This document shows, in pieces, positions 7,412-14,531 of a stretch of DNA of 28,733 bases. The DNA comes from CAYOHP01 sp964403795 [NCBI: uncultured bacterium]. Its GTDB lineage: Bacteria; Muiribacteriota; UBA6191; CAZXTJ01. Position numbers and translations under genes: made by a program. Under the pieces are notes generated by a model. The model searched no databases. It worked only from the letters and a program-made list of their open reading frames with translations, and had not been told where the DNA came from. The stretch spans positions 1 to 28,733 of the forward strand of contig CAYOHP010000085.1 in assembly GCA_964403795.1 (NCBI GenBank), given 5' to 3'. Numbering within the stretch: the first letter of the stretch is position 1; each line of letters opens with the position of its first letter.

Positions 7412-8106
7412 GGCCCCGCCGCGACGGCGGTGAAGCGATACCCGACTCCACGCACCGTCTCGACCAGGGGGGCGGCCTCGGCGAGCTTCTCCCGGAGTCG
7501 CTTCACATGGGTATCGACGGTCCGGGTGGTGATGTCCGCCTCGATCCCCCAGGCCGAGGAGAGCAGGTCCGAGCGGGACATCACGGTGCCCCTCCGGGTC
7601 GCCAGGCTCCGGAGCAACCGGAACTCGAGCGCCGTCAGCGCCACTTCGCGCCCGGCCACCCAGACCTTGTGGGCGTCGAAGTCGACGTGCAGGTCCCCCA
7701 GGCGGAGCTGGCGGGTGTCGGGGGCGATCGGCTGGCGTCGGCGCAGGACCGCCTTGACCCGGAGCATCAGCTCGCGGGGGCTGAACGGCTTGGGTACGTA
7801 GTCGTCGGCACCGGCCTCGAAGCCGAGCACCCGGTCGATCTCGTCGGTGCGGGCCGAGAGGATGAGCACCGGGACCGAGGCGGTGCGGGGGGCGGAGCGG
7901 AGCTGGCGGCAGACCTCGATGCCCGAGAGGTCGGGGAGCATCACGTCGAGGAGCACCAGGTCCGGTGGAGGATCGGCGGCGGCCAGGGCCAGGGCGGCCT
8001 CGCCCGAGCCGGCGCTGGCTACCGTGTAGCCGCCCCGCTCGAGGTTGTAGACCAGGGCCCGGGCCAGATCCGGTTCGTCCTCGACGACCAGCACGCGCTC
8101 GGGCAT
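7408..8106 (-). CDS. OmpR/PhoB-family response regulator
   Basis: This 232-aa protein has a receiver domain with acidic residues E9, D10 and E11, the phosphorylation site D54 in LVLLDVMLPD, S84 and K106 in YVPKPF. The C-terminal winged-helix DNA-binding domain (about 131-228) shows the typical LTALEFRLLRSLATRRGTVMSR and TVDTHVKRLREKL patterns and ends VRGVGYRF. ATG at 8106 has GGGAGG five bases upstream. It is the first gene of a two-gene operon with the histidine kinase, which presumably phosphorylates it. Its likely self-regulated promoter lies in 8107-8291, where I find no clear -35/-10 pair but do see a spaced direct repeat. Confidence 0.94.
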   Translation of the reverse strand: MPERVLVVEDEPDLARALVYNLERGGYTVASAGSGEAALALAAADPPPDLVLLDVMLPDLSGIEVCRQLRSAPRTASVPVLILSARTDEIDRVLGFEAGADDYVPKPFSPRELMLRVKAVLRRRQPIAPDTRQLRLGDLHVDFDAHKVWVAGREVALTALEFRLLRSLATRRGTVMSRSDLLSSAWGIEADITTRTVDTHVKRLREKLAEAAPLVETVRGVGYRFTAVAAGP

Positions 8107-8291
8107 TCCCGCCTCCCTGGCGCCGGACTTCGGAACGCGCGGCCCGCGCTCCCCTGCGCCGGACCGGCCGAGGATGGACCGTCGATCCGGTCGCGGGCAA
8201 GCCCGAATCCGGTCAGGGACCGGTCGAGGCCCGAATCGTCGCGGGACCGCGGGCGTTCCGTCGCGGAATCGTCACGCGGTCGCTGACGACG
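8107..8291. promoter_or_regulatory. Intergenic region upstream of the two-component operon
   Basis: These 185 bases should hold the promoter of the leftward response-regulator gene. GAATCGTC occurs at 8233-8240 and again at 8266-8273, 33 bp apart (about three helical turns on the same face). CCGGTC/GACCGG (8209-8214 and 8218-8223) form a 6-bp stem with a 3-base loop. No convincing sigma70 boxes were found. The repeats could bind the response regulator, but this is a guess. Confidence 0.25.
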
Positions 8292-9971
8292 CTACCGGGC
8301 TCCCGAGACGGAGAGGAGCTGGAGTCCTCGGGCGAACGCCGGGCTCGAACCCGCCAGGCGACCGGCGGCCTCGCGCAGGGAGGGGAGCTGGATCGAGGCG
8401 GGATCGCGGGTCGGGACGTTGGCGCCGATCCGGTAGAGGAGGCTGGAGCGGTCCCGGGTCCAGGGGTAGAGGTCGGGGCGGGCATCCGAGGGCACTGCCA
8501 GCACCTCGAGGCCGTTCCCGCCGGACTGCAACCGGAGCCCGAGCTTGCCGAGCACCGCGGCGTAGTAGAAGTCGAGTTCGGGGGCCCGGAGCAGGGGCCA
8601 CACGGTGGACTCGCCCACCCGACCCGAGAGGATCGTCTCCAGCAGTCCCGAGGTGTCGTTGCAGACCCCGAGCACGCCATAGCCGTTGCGGTCGAAGGCG
8701 AAGCTGCCCTGCATCCAGTTGAAGAGGCGCATCAGGAGATCGGCAGCACGCACCATCTGCCGGACCTGGGTGGGATGGCGCCAGGCCCGCACGATCCGGT
8801 ACCCGCTCCAGGAGGCCCGCTGGTCGATGGCCGGTCGCCAGGCCGCGCCCTGGGCCAGTTCCGGCGAAGGGATCCCGATGAACCAGCGCACCAGGGCAGC
8901 CGGTCGCTCGGTCCCCGCCTCGAAGAGCACCAGCAGGTGTTCGGCGTGGTTGGCCGGCACCAGCACACCGGGGCCCTTGGTGGCCGCTCCCTCGGGAGCC
9001 TTGGGATCGATGCCTGTGGCGAGCCAGGTCGGGACCCGGACCGGGACCAGGCTCTCGCCATGGGGAACCCAGGGATCGATGAAGTTCACGAACATGCGGG
9101 CGTCGTAGAGGCCGAGGTCGTAGCGGCCCGAGGCGAGCAGGCGGTTCACCAGCTCGACGCCCTCGCGGACCATGCCTCGCGAGTCGCCGATGGTCACCGG
9201 CAGGGGACGCCCGACGGTGAGGTGGTTCAGGGCCTGGGCGAGGCGCTTCGAGTTCACCAGCGCGTAGCCCGGGAGTTCGAGCGGGAAGCTCGGGTTGACG
9301 GCCAGGCCGCCCAGGGCCGGCTTGGTCCCGGGGCGCGGGATCTCGTCGGTCGGGACCGGATCGTCGGGGCCGAGGAGCTCGAGGCCGGAGGCCGGGGCGG
9401 CCTCCTTGGCCAGGTAGCCGGGGGTCGAGAGCACGGCCTTGCGCCAGCTCTCGGGATCCTTGCGGTGGGCCTCGAGGAGCCTGGCCCGGGCCTCGCCGCC
9501 GGGAGCCGCCGGAGTCCCCAGGGCACGGCGATGGTAGTGGGTGGTGGCGGCGGCCGGCAGGGGTGCCAGGTGGTCGAGGTCCTGGGTCCGGACGAAGGCG
9601 TCCATCTGGGCCGGGGTTACCGCCCTGAGCAAGGGCAGGATCCGGAGCACCATCGGCCGCGCCTCGGGAGGCAGGGCCTCGAGCCCCGGGTGGTTCTCGA
9701 TCCCGGGGGGCAGGTGGGCGAGCACCATGGCCCGGAGCTTCTCGAGCAGGGCGTGGCGGGCGGGCTCCGGGAGGCTGGCGTAGGCCGCGCTCAGCGGGAC
9801 CGAGGGTCCCTCGCGCAGGAAGAGCTTCTCGAGCGACTCGGCCCGACTCCGCTCCAGGCCGGGATCGGGCGCCCGGGCCGTGCCGGCGGCGAACGAGGCG
9901 GAACCGACGAGGCCGAGGGGAAGGGCGAGGGCGGCGACGAGGAGTCGGCGGGCCCGGGGAGAGAGCGACAT
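8292..9971 (-). CDS. Secreted protein of unknown function (559 aa)
   Basis: I do not recognise the family. Residues 1-28 form a clear signal peptide (RRLLVAALALPLGLVGSASFAAG), so the protein is exported, probably to the periplasm. The rest is a long globular protein with no obvious membrane segments and a single cysteine, in the segment NGYGVLGVCNDTSGLLE. Aromatic, conserved-looking stretches such as MFVNFIDPWVPHGE and LLMRLFNWMQGSFAFDRNGYG suggest a folded enzyme or binding domain rather than a linker. AGGAGG five bases before the ATG supports the start. The gene reads the same way as the downstream two-component genes but lies 185 bp upstream of them, so joint transcription is uncertain. 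Confidence 0.8.
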   Translation of the reverse strand: MSLSPRARRLLVAALALPLGLVGSASFAAGTARAPDPGLERSRAESLEKLFLREGPSVPLSAAYASLPEPARHALLEKLRAMVLAHLPPGIENHPGLEALPPEARPMVLRILPLLRAVTPAQMDAFVRTQDLDHLAPLPAAATTHYHRRALGTPAAPGGEARARLLEAHRKDPESWRKAVLSTPGYLAKEAAPASGLELLGPDDPVPTDEIPRPGTKPALGGLAVNPSFPLELPGYALVNSKRLAQALNHLTVGRPLPVTIGDSRGMVREGVELVNRLLASGRYDLGLYDARMFVNFIDPWVPHGESLVPVRVPTWLATGIDPKAPEGAATKGPGVLVPANHAEHLLVLFEAGTERPAALVRWFIGIPSPELAQGAAWRPAIDQRASWSGYRIVRAWRHPTQVRQMVRAADLLMRLFNWMQGSFAFDRNGYGVLGVCNDTSGLLETILSGRVGESTVWPLLRAPELDFYYAAVLGKLGLRLQSGGNGLEVLAVPSDARPDLYPWTRDRSSLLYRIGANVPTRDPASIQLPSLREAAGRLAGSSPAFARGLQLLSVSGAR

Positions 9972-10066
9972 GGAGGCCTCCTGCGAGGTCCCATGGTAAC
10001 CCAGGTTCCCGGGCCATGGGGCCGCAGGCCGGCTGCGGTCGTCACACCGGCGTCAGGCCTGGAACC

Positions 10067-10804
10067 TCACAACGACGCGACGGTCGGCGAAGTCGAGGAC
10101 GGGCAGCGCCAGCCCTGGGTGTCGGGGGGGATGTCGGATCCGCCCCGGGGCTCCTCCTTGCAGAAGGAGACGACCTCGGCCTCCTGCTCGTCCTTGCTGG
10201 TCCGGCTGTAGCGGGACGGGTAGAACTCCTGGCCCTGTCCGATGGTGCCCTTCACCTGGCCGCTCACGTCCTGGTTGGTGGGAGCGAGCAGCATGTGGTG
10301 GGCGACCTCGTGGGCCACGGTGTGCTTGAAGACCTGCCCGTTCTGCACGTAGAGGGTCATGCGGGCGCTCTGGCCGTTGGTCTCCCAGAGGCCCAGCGTC
10401 GACTGCTGATCGGCGCACGGAAGCTGGACGTCGAGTCCGCGGAAGCGCTGGGCCTGGCTGTAGAGGCCGAGTCCTGCTTCCAGCGACTGGAGGGCGGCTC
10501 CCTGGGCGCAGGCTCCGCCCACCGTGATCTGGTACTTCTGGGTGAGCGCCTGGACGTTGCCCGCGGGCGGCACCGAGCCTGCCGGCGAGGGCGTCTGCTG
10601 GGCACCCCCCAAGGGGTTGGGCAGGCCGTTGGCACCCGGCGGGAGCGACCCCAGCGAGGAGGGATTCATGCCTCCCGGGGCTCCTCCCTGGGCCAGCGCT
10701 CCCAGCAACGCGACCAGGGGCTGGCACCCGGAAAGTGCGAGGAGCGTGGGGACCACCAGGAGGGGGAGGTGTCGACGCAAGCGGGACTTCGGGCGGATGG
10801 GCAT
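10067..10804 (-). CDS. Lipoprotein with an HExxH zinc-metallopeptidase motif
   Basis: This 245-aa protein starts with a lipoprotein signal ending in the lipobox LSGC (C27 becomes the lipid-bearing residue). A Pro/Gly/Ala/Asn-rich linker (about 38-82) follows, then a globular domain. Its core is HTVAHEVAHHML (161-172): H165, E166 and H169 form the HExxH zinc-binding and catalytic motif of gluzincin peptidases. A later acidic helix, KDEQEAEVVSF (204-214), could supply the third zinc ligand as in M48-like peptidases. Cysteines at 99, 130, 215 and 234 may form disulphides. GAGGAGA seven bases before the ATG at 10804 supports this start over longer in-frame options. The protease assignment rests on motifs only. 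Confidence 0.78.
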   Translation of the reverse strand: MPIRPKSRLRRHLPLLVVPTLLALSGCQPLVALLGALAQGGAPGGMNPSSLGSLPPGANGLPNPLGGAQQTPSPAGSVPPAGNVQALTQKYQITVGGACAQGAALQSLEAGLGLYSQAQRFRGLDVQLPCADQQSTLGLWETNGQSARMTLYVQNGQVFKHTVAHEVAHHMLLAPTNQDVSGQVKGTIGQGQEFYPSRYSRTSKDEQEAEVVSFCKEEPRGGSDIPPDTQGWRCPSSTSPTVASL

Positions 10805-11046
10805 CGGGATCTCCTCGGGCCCGCCCTCAGCAGGATCCTCGCCAGGACCGTCGGCAAGCCATGCGAGCCCCTGTCTCACGGGTCTCTCTGGTTCCAGTGG
10901 GCTCGCCCGAGAGGCTCGCGACGCGACCGGTCCGGACAAGACATGAGTGGCGATCGGGCCCCCGCGCACCCGGCACGGAAGCTGCTTTCGGCCTTCCCAT
11001 GCCGGTTTCGTCCAGCACTCTCCCGGGAGCGACGAGGAGCCCCTGC
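10805..11046. promoter_or_regulatory. Divergent intergenic region between the lipoprotein and pseudopilin genes
   Basis: These 242 bases must contain the leftward promoter for the lipoprotein gene and probably the rightward promoter for the pseudopilin operon. I find no convincing -35/-10 pair on either strand. The most visible structure is an inverted repeat, GCGAGCCC (10863-10870) with GGGCTCGC (10899-10906). A ribosome-binding site (GAGGAG) lies eight bases before the ATG at 11047. Confidence 0.3.
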
Positions 11047-12654
11047 ATGCGGCCTCAGGTTCGTCGCTCGGGAGTCTCGACCCTCCTGGCAGTCCTGGGC
11101 CTGCTGCTGGTCGCCGCCACCGCTGCCTTCATGGGCCACGACGCCGGCCTCCGTACCTCGGCCCGGGTCCGCCGCTCCCGGCTCTCGACCCTGGCCGCCC
11201 TCCAGGCCCAGAGCGCCATCCAGGAAATGAAGCAGGCCGTCGCCCGGGACGCGGGCCTGGCCGGCACCAAGGTCCACACCGCGATCCGGGAGCGCCTCGG
11301 GGTCCACTGGACCCGGATCGACCTGACCGATGCCCTGGCGCTGGCGCCCACCTCGATCGATCCTTCCTGGGGACGTCCCGGCGCCGCTTCCGAGGGCCGG
11401 GCCGGAACCCTGGTCCGGGAGCACCGGGCCGAGCTGACCAGCCCCCGAGCCTTCCCCGGGACCGAGGGGCTCGACGAGTGGACCGCGCTCCTCACCCTGT
11501 CGGCGGTGGCGACCGTGGGCGACGTCGACCTCTCGGTGAGTCGTCGGGTCGTCGAGCACTTCGAGCTGCGGGTGGTGAGGATCGGGATGCCCCGTCCCTT
11601 CGACCAGGTGGGCTTCCTGGCCGGGGACGCCGGGGCGGTGCTGGACGCGGCGGCCGTGAACCGGGACCGTCGCCAGCTGCTCGACGTGGCCGACCGGCTG
11701 CTGCCCAAGGTCGCCTCGGCTCCGCTGCCGAGCCTGTCGCCCGAGGCCCTGGAGCGCCTGAAGGCGATCGCCGCCGGGATCCCCAAGCCCGGCGACCGGG
11801 AGGCCTGGACCCCGATCCTCCCCGAGGGCCGCTCGCTGCTCGTCGGGTTCGACCACGTGGAGGCGATGCGCCTCGAGGAACTCGACCTGGCGCGGGCCAC
11901 CCGGGAACGCCTGGCCGACCTGCGCCAGAAGGAGGCGGCCCTGGAGGCGGCCCGCAACGACCCCGGCTCGATCGTGGATCGCACCTACGAACTGGTCGAC
12001 GCCACCAACCGTGGCCTGGAGCGGATCTGGCTCTTCGCCCGCCAGACCCGCATGCACCCGGAGGGAACGCCCGCCCACGACTCCCTGCTCCCCTACCTCG
12101 AGCGGCTCCGGCTCGGGCACTTCCTCTCCCGGGTCTCGCTGGAGGCCGGGTCCGAGCATCCCCTGGTGGCAGCCTGGCTCGCCGGGAAGACCCGTCTCGA
12201 CGGGGTGCTCGACCTGCGCTCGGCCTCGACCCCGATCGAGCTGACGGGCGAGTTGAAGGGCCAGGTGGCGGTGCTGACGGGAAGGGCCGGAGTGCGCCTC
12301 CGGAGCACCAACCGGGAAGCCGGGAACCGGGGAGATCGCCTGGTCGTGATCGCGGCGGGCGGGAGCGTGGAGATCGCGGGCGACGTGCGGGCCCAGGTGC
12401 TTGTGGTTCCCGAGGAGGCGGAAGGCGGGGAGTCCGGTTCGGTCCGCATGGCCCCGGGGACCCGGCTGGCCGGATCGCTGCTGGTCCCCCGACCCGGCGC
12501 CGGCAAGCTCGAGCTGGGCGGCTGGATCCTGGTCGATCCTTCGGCGGGGGCCTCCGAGCGACCGGGCGATGCGGCCCTGCGCCCCGACGGCGGCGGGTAT
12601 GTGGTGCTGGTCTCCCCGGAACCCCTGTGGATCGAAGAAGGCGGCGAGAAGTGA
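11047..12654 (+). CDS. GspK/PilX-like anchored protein with a bactofilin-like C-terminal region
   Basis: The 535-aa protein starts with a prepilin-like leader, RRSG followed by VSTLLAVLGLLLVAATAAF (cleavage expected after G9). It lacks the glutamate at mature position 5, as is usual for GspK. The large middle part (about 50-370) is helical with a coiled-coil-like stretch near RLADLRQKEAALEAARN. Residues about 380-510 show short beta repeats (LDGVLDLRS, IELTGELKGQ, VEIAGDVRAQ, RLAGSLLVP) resembling a beta-helix or bactofilin-type fold. It heads an operon with two prepilin-like genes and overlaps the next by four bases (GTGA). This suggests a tip subunit of a type II secretion pseudopilus or type IV pilus. 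It is longer than usual GspK (about 300 aa), and the C-terminal assignment is tentative. Confidence 0.72.
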   Translation: MRPQVRRSGVSTLLAVLGLLLVAATAAFMGHDAGLRTSARVRRSRLSTLAALQAQSAIQEMKQAVARDAGLAGTKVHTAIRERLGVHWTRIDLTDALALAPTSIDPSWGRPGAASEGRAGTLVREHRAELTSPRAFPGTEGLDEWTALLTLSAVATVGDVDLSVSRRVVEHFELRVVRIGMPRPFDQVGFLAGDAGAVLDAAAVNRDRRQLLDVADRLLPKVASAPLPSLSPEALERLKAIAAGIPKPGDREAWTPILPEGRSLLVGFDHVEAMRLEELDLARATRERLADLRQKEAALEAARNDPGSIVDRTYELVDATNRGLERIWLFARQTRMHPEGTPAHDSLLPYLERLRLGHFLSRVSLEAGSEHPLVAAWLAGKTRLDGVLDLRSASTPIELTGELKGQVAVLTGRAGVRLRSTNREAGNRGDRLVVIAAGGSVEIAGDVRAQVLVVPEEAEGGESGSVRMAPGTRLAGSLLVPRPGAGKLELGGWILVDPSAGASERPGDAALRPDGGGYVVLVSPEPLWIEEGGEK

Positions 12655-13103
12655 TCCCTACCCGACGACGCTCCGGCTTCAGTCTGCTCGAGGTGCTGGT
12701 GGCCTCGCTGGTCCTGGCCGCCGGCGCGGCCGCCGCGCTGGGCCTGGGGCGGGGCACGCGGGGAGTCCTCGAAGCGAGCCGCGAGTCGCTCCGGCTCCAG
12801 TTGCTCGCAACCCGGGTGCTCGAGGAGACCAGGACCCTGGTGCGCCAGGGCGACCTGGCCGACCTCGAGGCCGAGGAGGAGGCGGTGCGCGAGACCACCG
12901 AAGGCGAGCTCCGGGTGGCCGCGATCGTGCGCCGGAGCGGACCCGGCGACGGCTTCGAGGTGCGGATCGAGGCCGAGGACGGGACCCGGACCTTCGGGTT
13001 CTCGACCCGGGTGGCGGATCCCTTCGCCTGGGATTCGGGCGCGGTTCGGGCCGCCTACGCAGGGATGCTGGAAGACCCGTTCGCCAGCGGGAGGCACCGG
13101 TGA
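12651..13103 (+). CDS. Type IV prepilin-like minor pseudopilin (GspI/PilV-like)
   Basis: This 150-aa protein has a textbook prepilin leader: RRRSG, then FSLLEVLVASLVLAAGAAAA. Prepilin peptidase would cut after G9, methylate F10 and leave E14 as the conserved Glu at mature position 5. The rest is a small globular domain with a long charged helix (LEASRESLRLQLLATRVLEETRTLV), typical of minor pseudopilins such as GspI. The GTG start at 12651 overlaps the stop of the GspK-like gene (GTGA), and its own stop overlaps the next GTG in the same way. It probably joins the adjacent GspK- and GspJ-like proteins in a pilus-tip complex. No secretion ATPase or secretin gene is in view. Confidence 0.82.
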   Translation: MIPTRRRSGFSLLEVLVASLVLAAGAAAALGLGRGTRGVLEASRESLRLQLLATRVLEETRTLVRQGDLADLEAEEEAVRETTEGELRVAAIVRRSGPGDGFEVRIEAEDGTRTFGFSTRVADPFAWDSGAVRAAYAGMLEDPFASGRHR

Positions 13104-13681
13104 GAGCTCCTGCCTCCAGGTCCCGATCCCGCCGACGCGGTACGACGCTGGTGGAACTGCTGGTGGCCGCGGCCCTGGTGGCGGTGGTGCTGGCGCTGCT
13201 CTGGTCGGAGTGGTCGGCGTCCCGCCGGGAGGCCGAGCACGCCGGCGAGCACGAGACCCTGCTCACCTCGGCGACCCTGCTCGAGGAACTGCTGCAGCGG
13301 GATCTGCGAGCCGGGCTGCCGCTCGTCATGCTCCCCGAGGAGGAGCGGCCGGGCGGCGAGGCCACCACCCGGATCGTGTTCCCCCGCTTCGCAGGGTACG
13401 AGGGTGCCGGCGATCCGGCCCTGCGCTACCGGCGGGTGGAGTACGTCTGGGACGCCGAGGCCGGAACCCTGCGCCGCAACCAGGAGGTGCTCCCGCTCTG
13501 GGGCCTGGAGCGGGTCGAGTTCCGCTGGGTCCGCGATCTGCCGGGCTCGCTGGAAGTGCGCCTCGGCCCCCCGGAAATGCCCGGCCGCTGCGTCACCTTC
13601 CGGGTGGCCGCCCCCCCCGGGACCGACTCCCCGGCCATCTGGCGTGCCGCTCCCTGGCACCGCGGAGCGGTGCCAGGGTAG
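13100..13681 (+). CDS. Type IV prepilin-like minor pseudopilin (GspJ/PilW-like)
   Basis: The 193-aa protein has a basic leader (RSRSRRRG) followed by TTLVELLVAAALVAVVLALLW. G14 precedes the cut site and E19 is the conserved Glu at mature position 5. The body, with a region like YVWDAEAGTLRRNQEVLPLWGLERVEFRWV, resembles GspJ/PulJ beta-rich domains. The GTG start overlaps the preceding gene by four bases. The last nine codons and the TAG stop coincide with the left arm of a compound inverted repeat (13652-13794). The final residues (WHRGAVPG) are therefore encoded by the repeat and may not be native to the family. Confidence 0.8.
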   Translation: MRAPASRSRSRRRGTTLVELLVAAALVAVVLALLWSEWSASRREAEHAGEHETLLTSATLLEELLQRDLRAGLPLVMLPEEERPGGEATTRIVFPRFAGYEGAGDPALRYRRVEYVWDAEAGTLRRNQEVLPLWGLERVEFRWVRDLPGSLEVRLGPPEMPGRCVTFRVAAPPGTDSPAIWRAAPWHRGAVPG

Positions 13682-13794
13682 GCCGGCAGCTCGGCCCAAG
13701 GGCCTCGCTCGCCTGCGATCTCCGCCTTCGCTGCTCCCCCGGGATGAACCCGGGGCGCTACAGCGGAGATCGCCACCGCTCCGCGGTGCCAGGG
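13652..13794. repeat. Compound inverted-repeat element with 21-bp terminal inverted repeats (MITE- or REP-like)
   Basis: The two ends are perfect 21-bp inverted repeats (13652-13672 and 13774-13794; outer ends CCCTGGCACC and GGTGCCAGGG). The left arm extends into its own hairpin, CCCTGGCACCGC (13652-13663) with GCGGTGCCAGGG (13667-13678). Inside lie a second inverted repeat, GCGATCTCCGC (13715-13725) with GCGGAGATCGC (13763-13773), and within that a stem CCCCGGG (13737-13743) with CCCGGGG (13749-13755) around ATGAA. It sits between two convergent genes, so it may also act as a two-way terminator. No transposase and no clear target-site duplication are visible. Mobility is inference. Confidence 0.75.
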
Positions 13795-13813
13795 TGAGCG
13801 ATCACGGAACCTC

Positions 13814-14425
13814 TCAGAGGTTCTTCGAGTGGTTCTTCAGGTAGTCGACCATGCCGTCGATGTTGGCCTTCATGGCCGGCTTGCCCTGGCTCCAGCCCGC
13901 GGGGCAGACCTCGCCGTGCTTGCTGTGGAAGTCGAGGGCGTCGATCATCCGCAGCATCTCGTCGATGTTGCGGCCGAGCGGCAGGTCGTTGACGAGCGCG
14001 TGGCGGATCACGCCCTTCTCGTCGATCAGGAAGCTGCCGCGCAGGGCGATGGTGCCGCCGTTGCCGAACTCGTCCCGGCCCAGGAGCACGTCGTAGGCCT
14101 TGGCGATGCCCTTGGAGAGGTCGGCCAGCAGGGGATAGTGGATGGCCCCGATGCCGCCCTTGTCCCGGGGGGTGTTGCGCCAGGCGAGGTGCGAGTAGTG
14201 CGAGTCGATGGAGCACCCGATCACCACGGTGTTGCGCTTCTCGAACTCGGCGATCCGGTTGTCGAAGGCCACCAGCTCGGTGGGGCAGACCATGGTGAAG
14301 TCGAGGGGGTAGAAGAAGAGGACGATCTTCTTGCCGGCGTAGTCGGCGAGCTTGATCTCCTTGAACGAACCATCGGGCATCACGGCCTGGCCCTTGAAGT
14401 CGGGGGCCTGCTTGGTCACGAGCAC
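13814..14425 (-). CDS. Typical 2-Cys peroxiredoxin (AhpC/Prx1 family)
   Basis: This 203-aa protein reduces hydrogen peroxide and organic peroxides. The peroxidatic C47 lies in DFTMVCPTE with T44 (the TxxC pattern), a conserved arginine is at R129, and the resolving C174 is in HGEVCPAGW. Length and both cysteines match the typical 2-Cys class, which works as a dimer or decamer reduced by thioredoxin or AhpF. GGIG near residue 90 resembles the GGLG motif of overoxidation-sensitive enzymes, but the C-terminal YF motif is absent. The start is GTG at 14425 with GGAAGGAG six bases upstream. A promoter with a palindrome over its -35 box lies just upstream. The stop codon sits in the loop of a small inverted repeat, AACCTC/GAGGTT (13808-13822). 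Confidence 0.95.
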   Translation of the reverse strand: MLVTKQAPDFKGQAVMPDGSFKEIKLADYAGKKIVLFFYPLDFTMVCPTELVAFDNRIAEFEKRNTVVIGCSIDSHYSHLAWRNTPRDKGGIGAIHYPLLADLSKGIAKAYDVLLGRDEFGNGGTIALRGSFLIDEKGVIRHALVNDLPLGRNIDEMLRMIDALDFHSKHGEVCPAGWSQGKPAMKANIDGMVDYLKNHSKNL

Positions 14426-14451
14426 GGGGGACTCCTTCCGTCGGGGGGCCC

Positions 14452-14480
14452 ATGTTAGGAGCCTCCCTTCCCGGGATCAA
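14452..14480 (-). promoter_or_regulatory. Sigma70-like promoter of the peroxiredoxin gene
   Basis: Read on the minus strand, TTGATC (14475-14480) and TAACAT (14452-14457) are separated by exactly 17 bases. Each matches four of six consensus positions. The expected transcript start is near 14445, giving a leader of about 20 nt that contains the GGAAGGAG ribosome-binding site before the GTG start. Confidence 0.6.
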
Positions 14481-14486
14481 TCCCGG
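14471..14486. promoter_or_regulatory. Perfect palindrome overlapping the -35 box of the peroxiredoxin promoter
   Basis: CCGGGAT (14471-14477) and ATCCCGG (14480-14486) form a perfect inverted repeat around CA. It covers the -35 hexamer of the leftward promoter, a typical position for a repressor site or an activator contact. It also lies about 50 bp upstream of the rightward gene at 14532, so it could affect both. The regulator is unknown. Confidence 0.4.
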
Positions 14487-14531
14487 ACTTCCCCGGTGTA
14501 CCTTGGGGATCGCCGTCCCGGGAGGTCCCGG

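Noticed and set aside
10022-10038. CCGCAG/CTGCGG stem after the lipoprotein gene as a terminator
   Set aside because: Only a 6-bp stem and no T-tract on the minus strand; too weak to call.
10863-10906. GCGAGCCC/GGGCTCGC inverted repeat in the lipoprotein-pseudopilin gap
   Set aside because: Such 8-bp GC-only repeats with a 28-base gap are expected by chance at this base composition, and no promoter boxes frame it.
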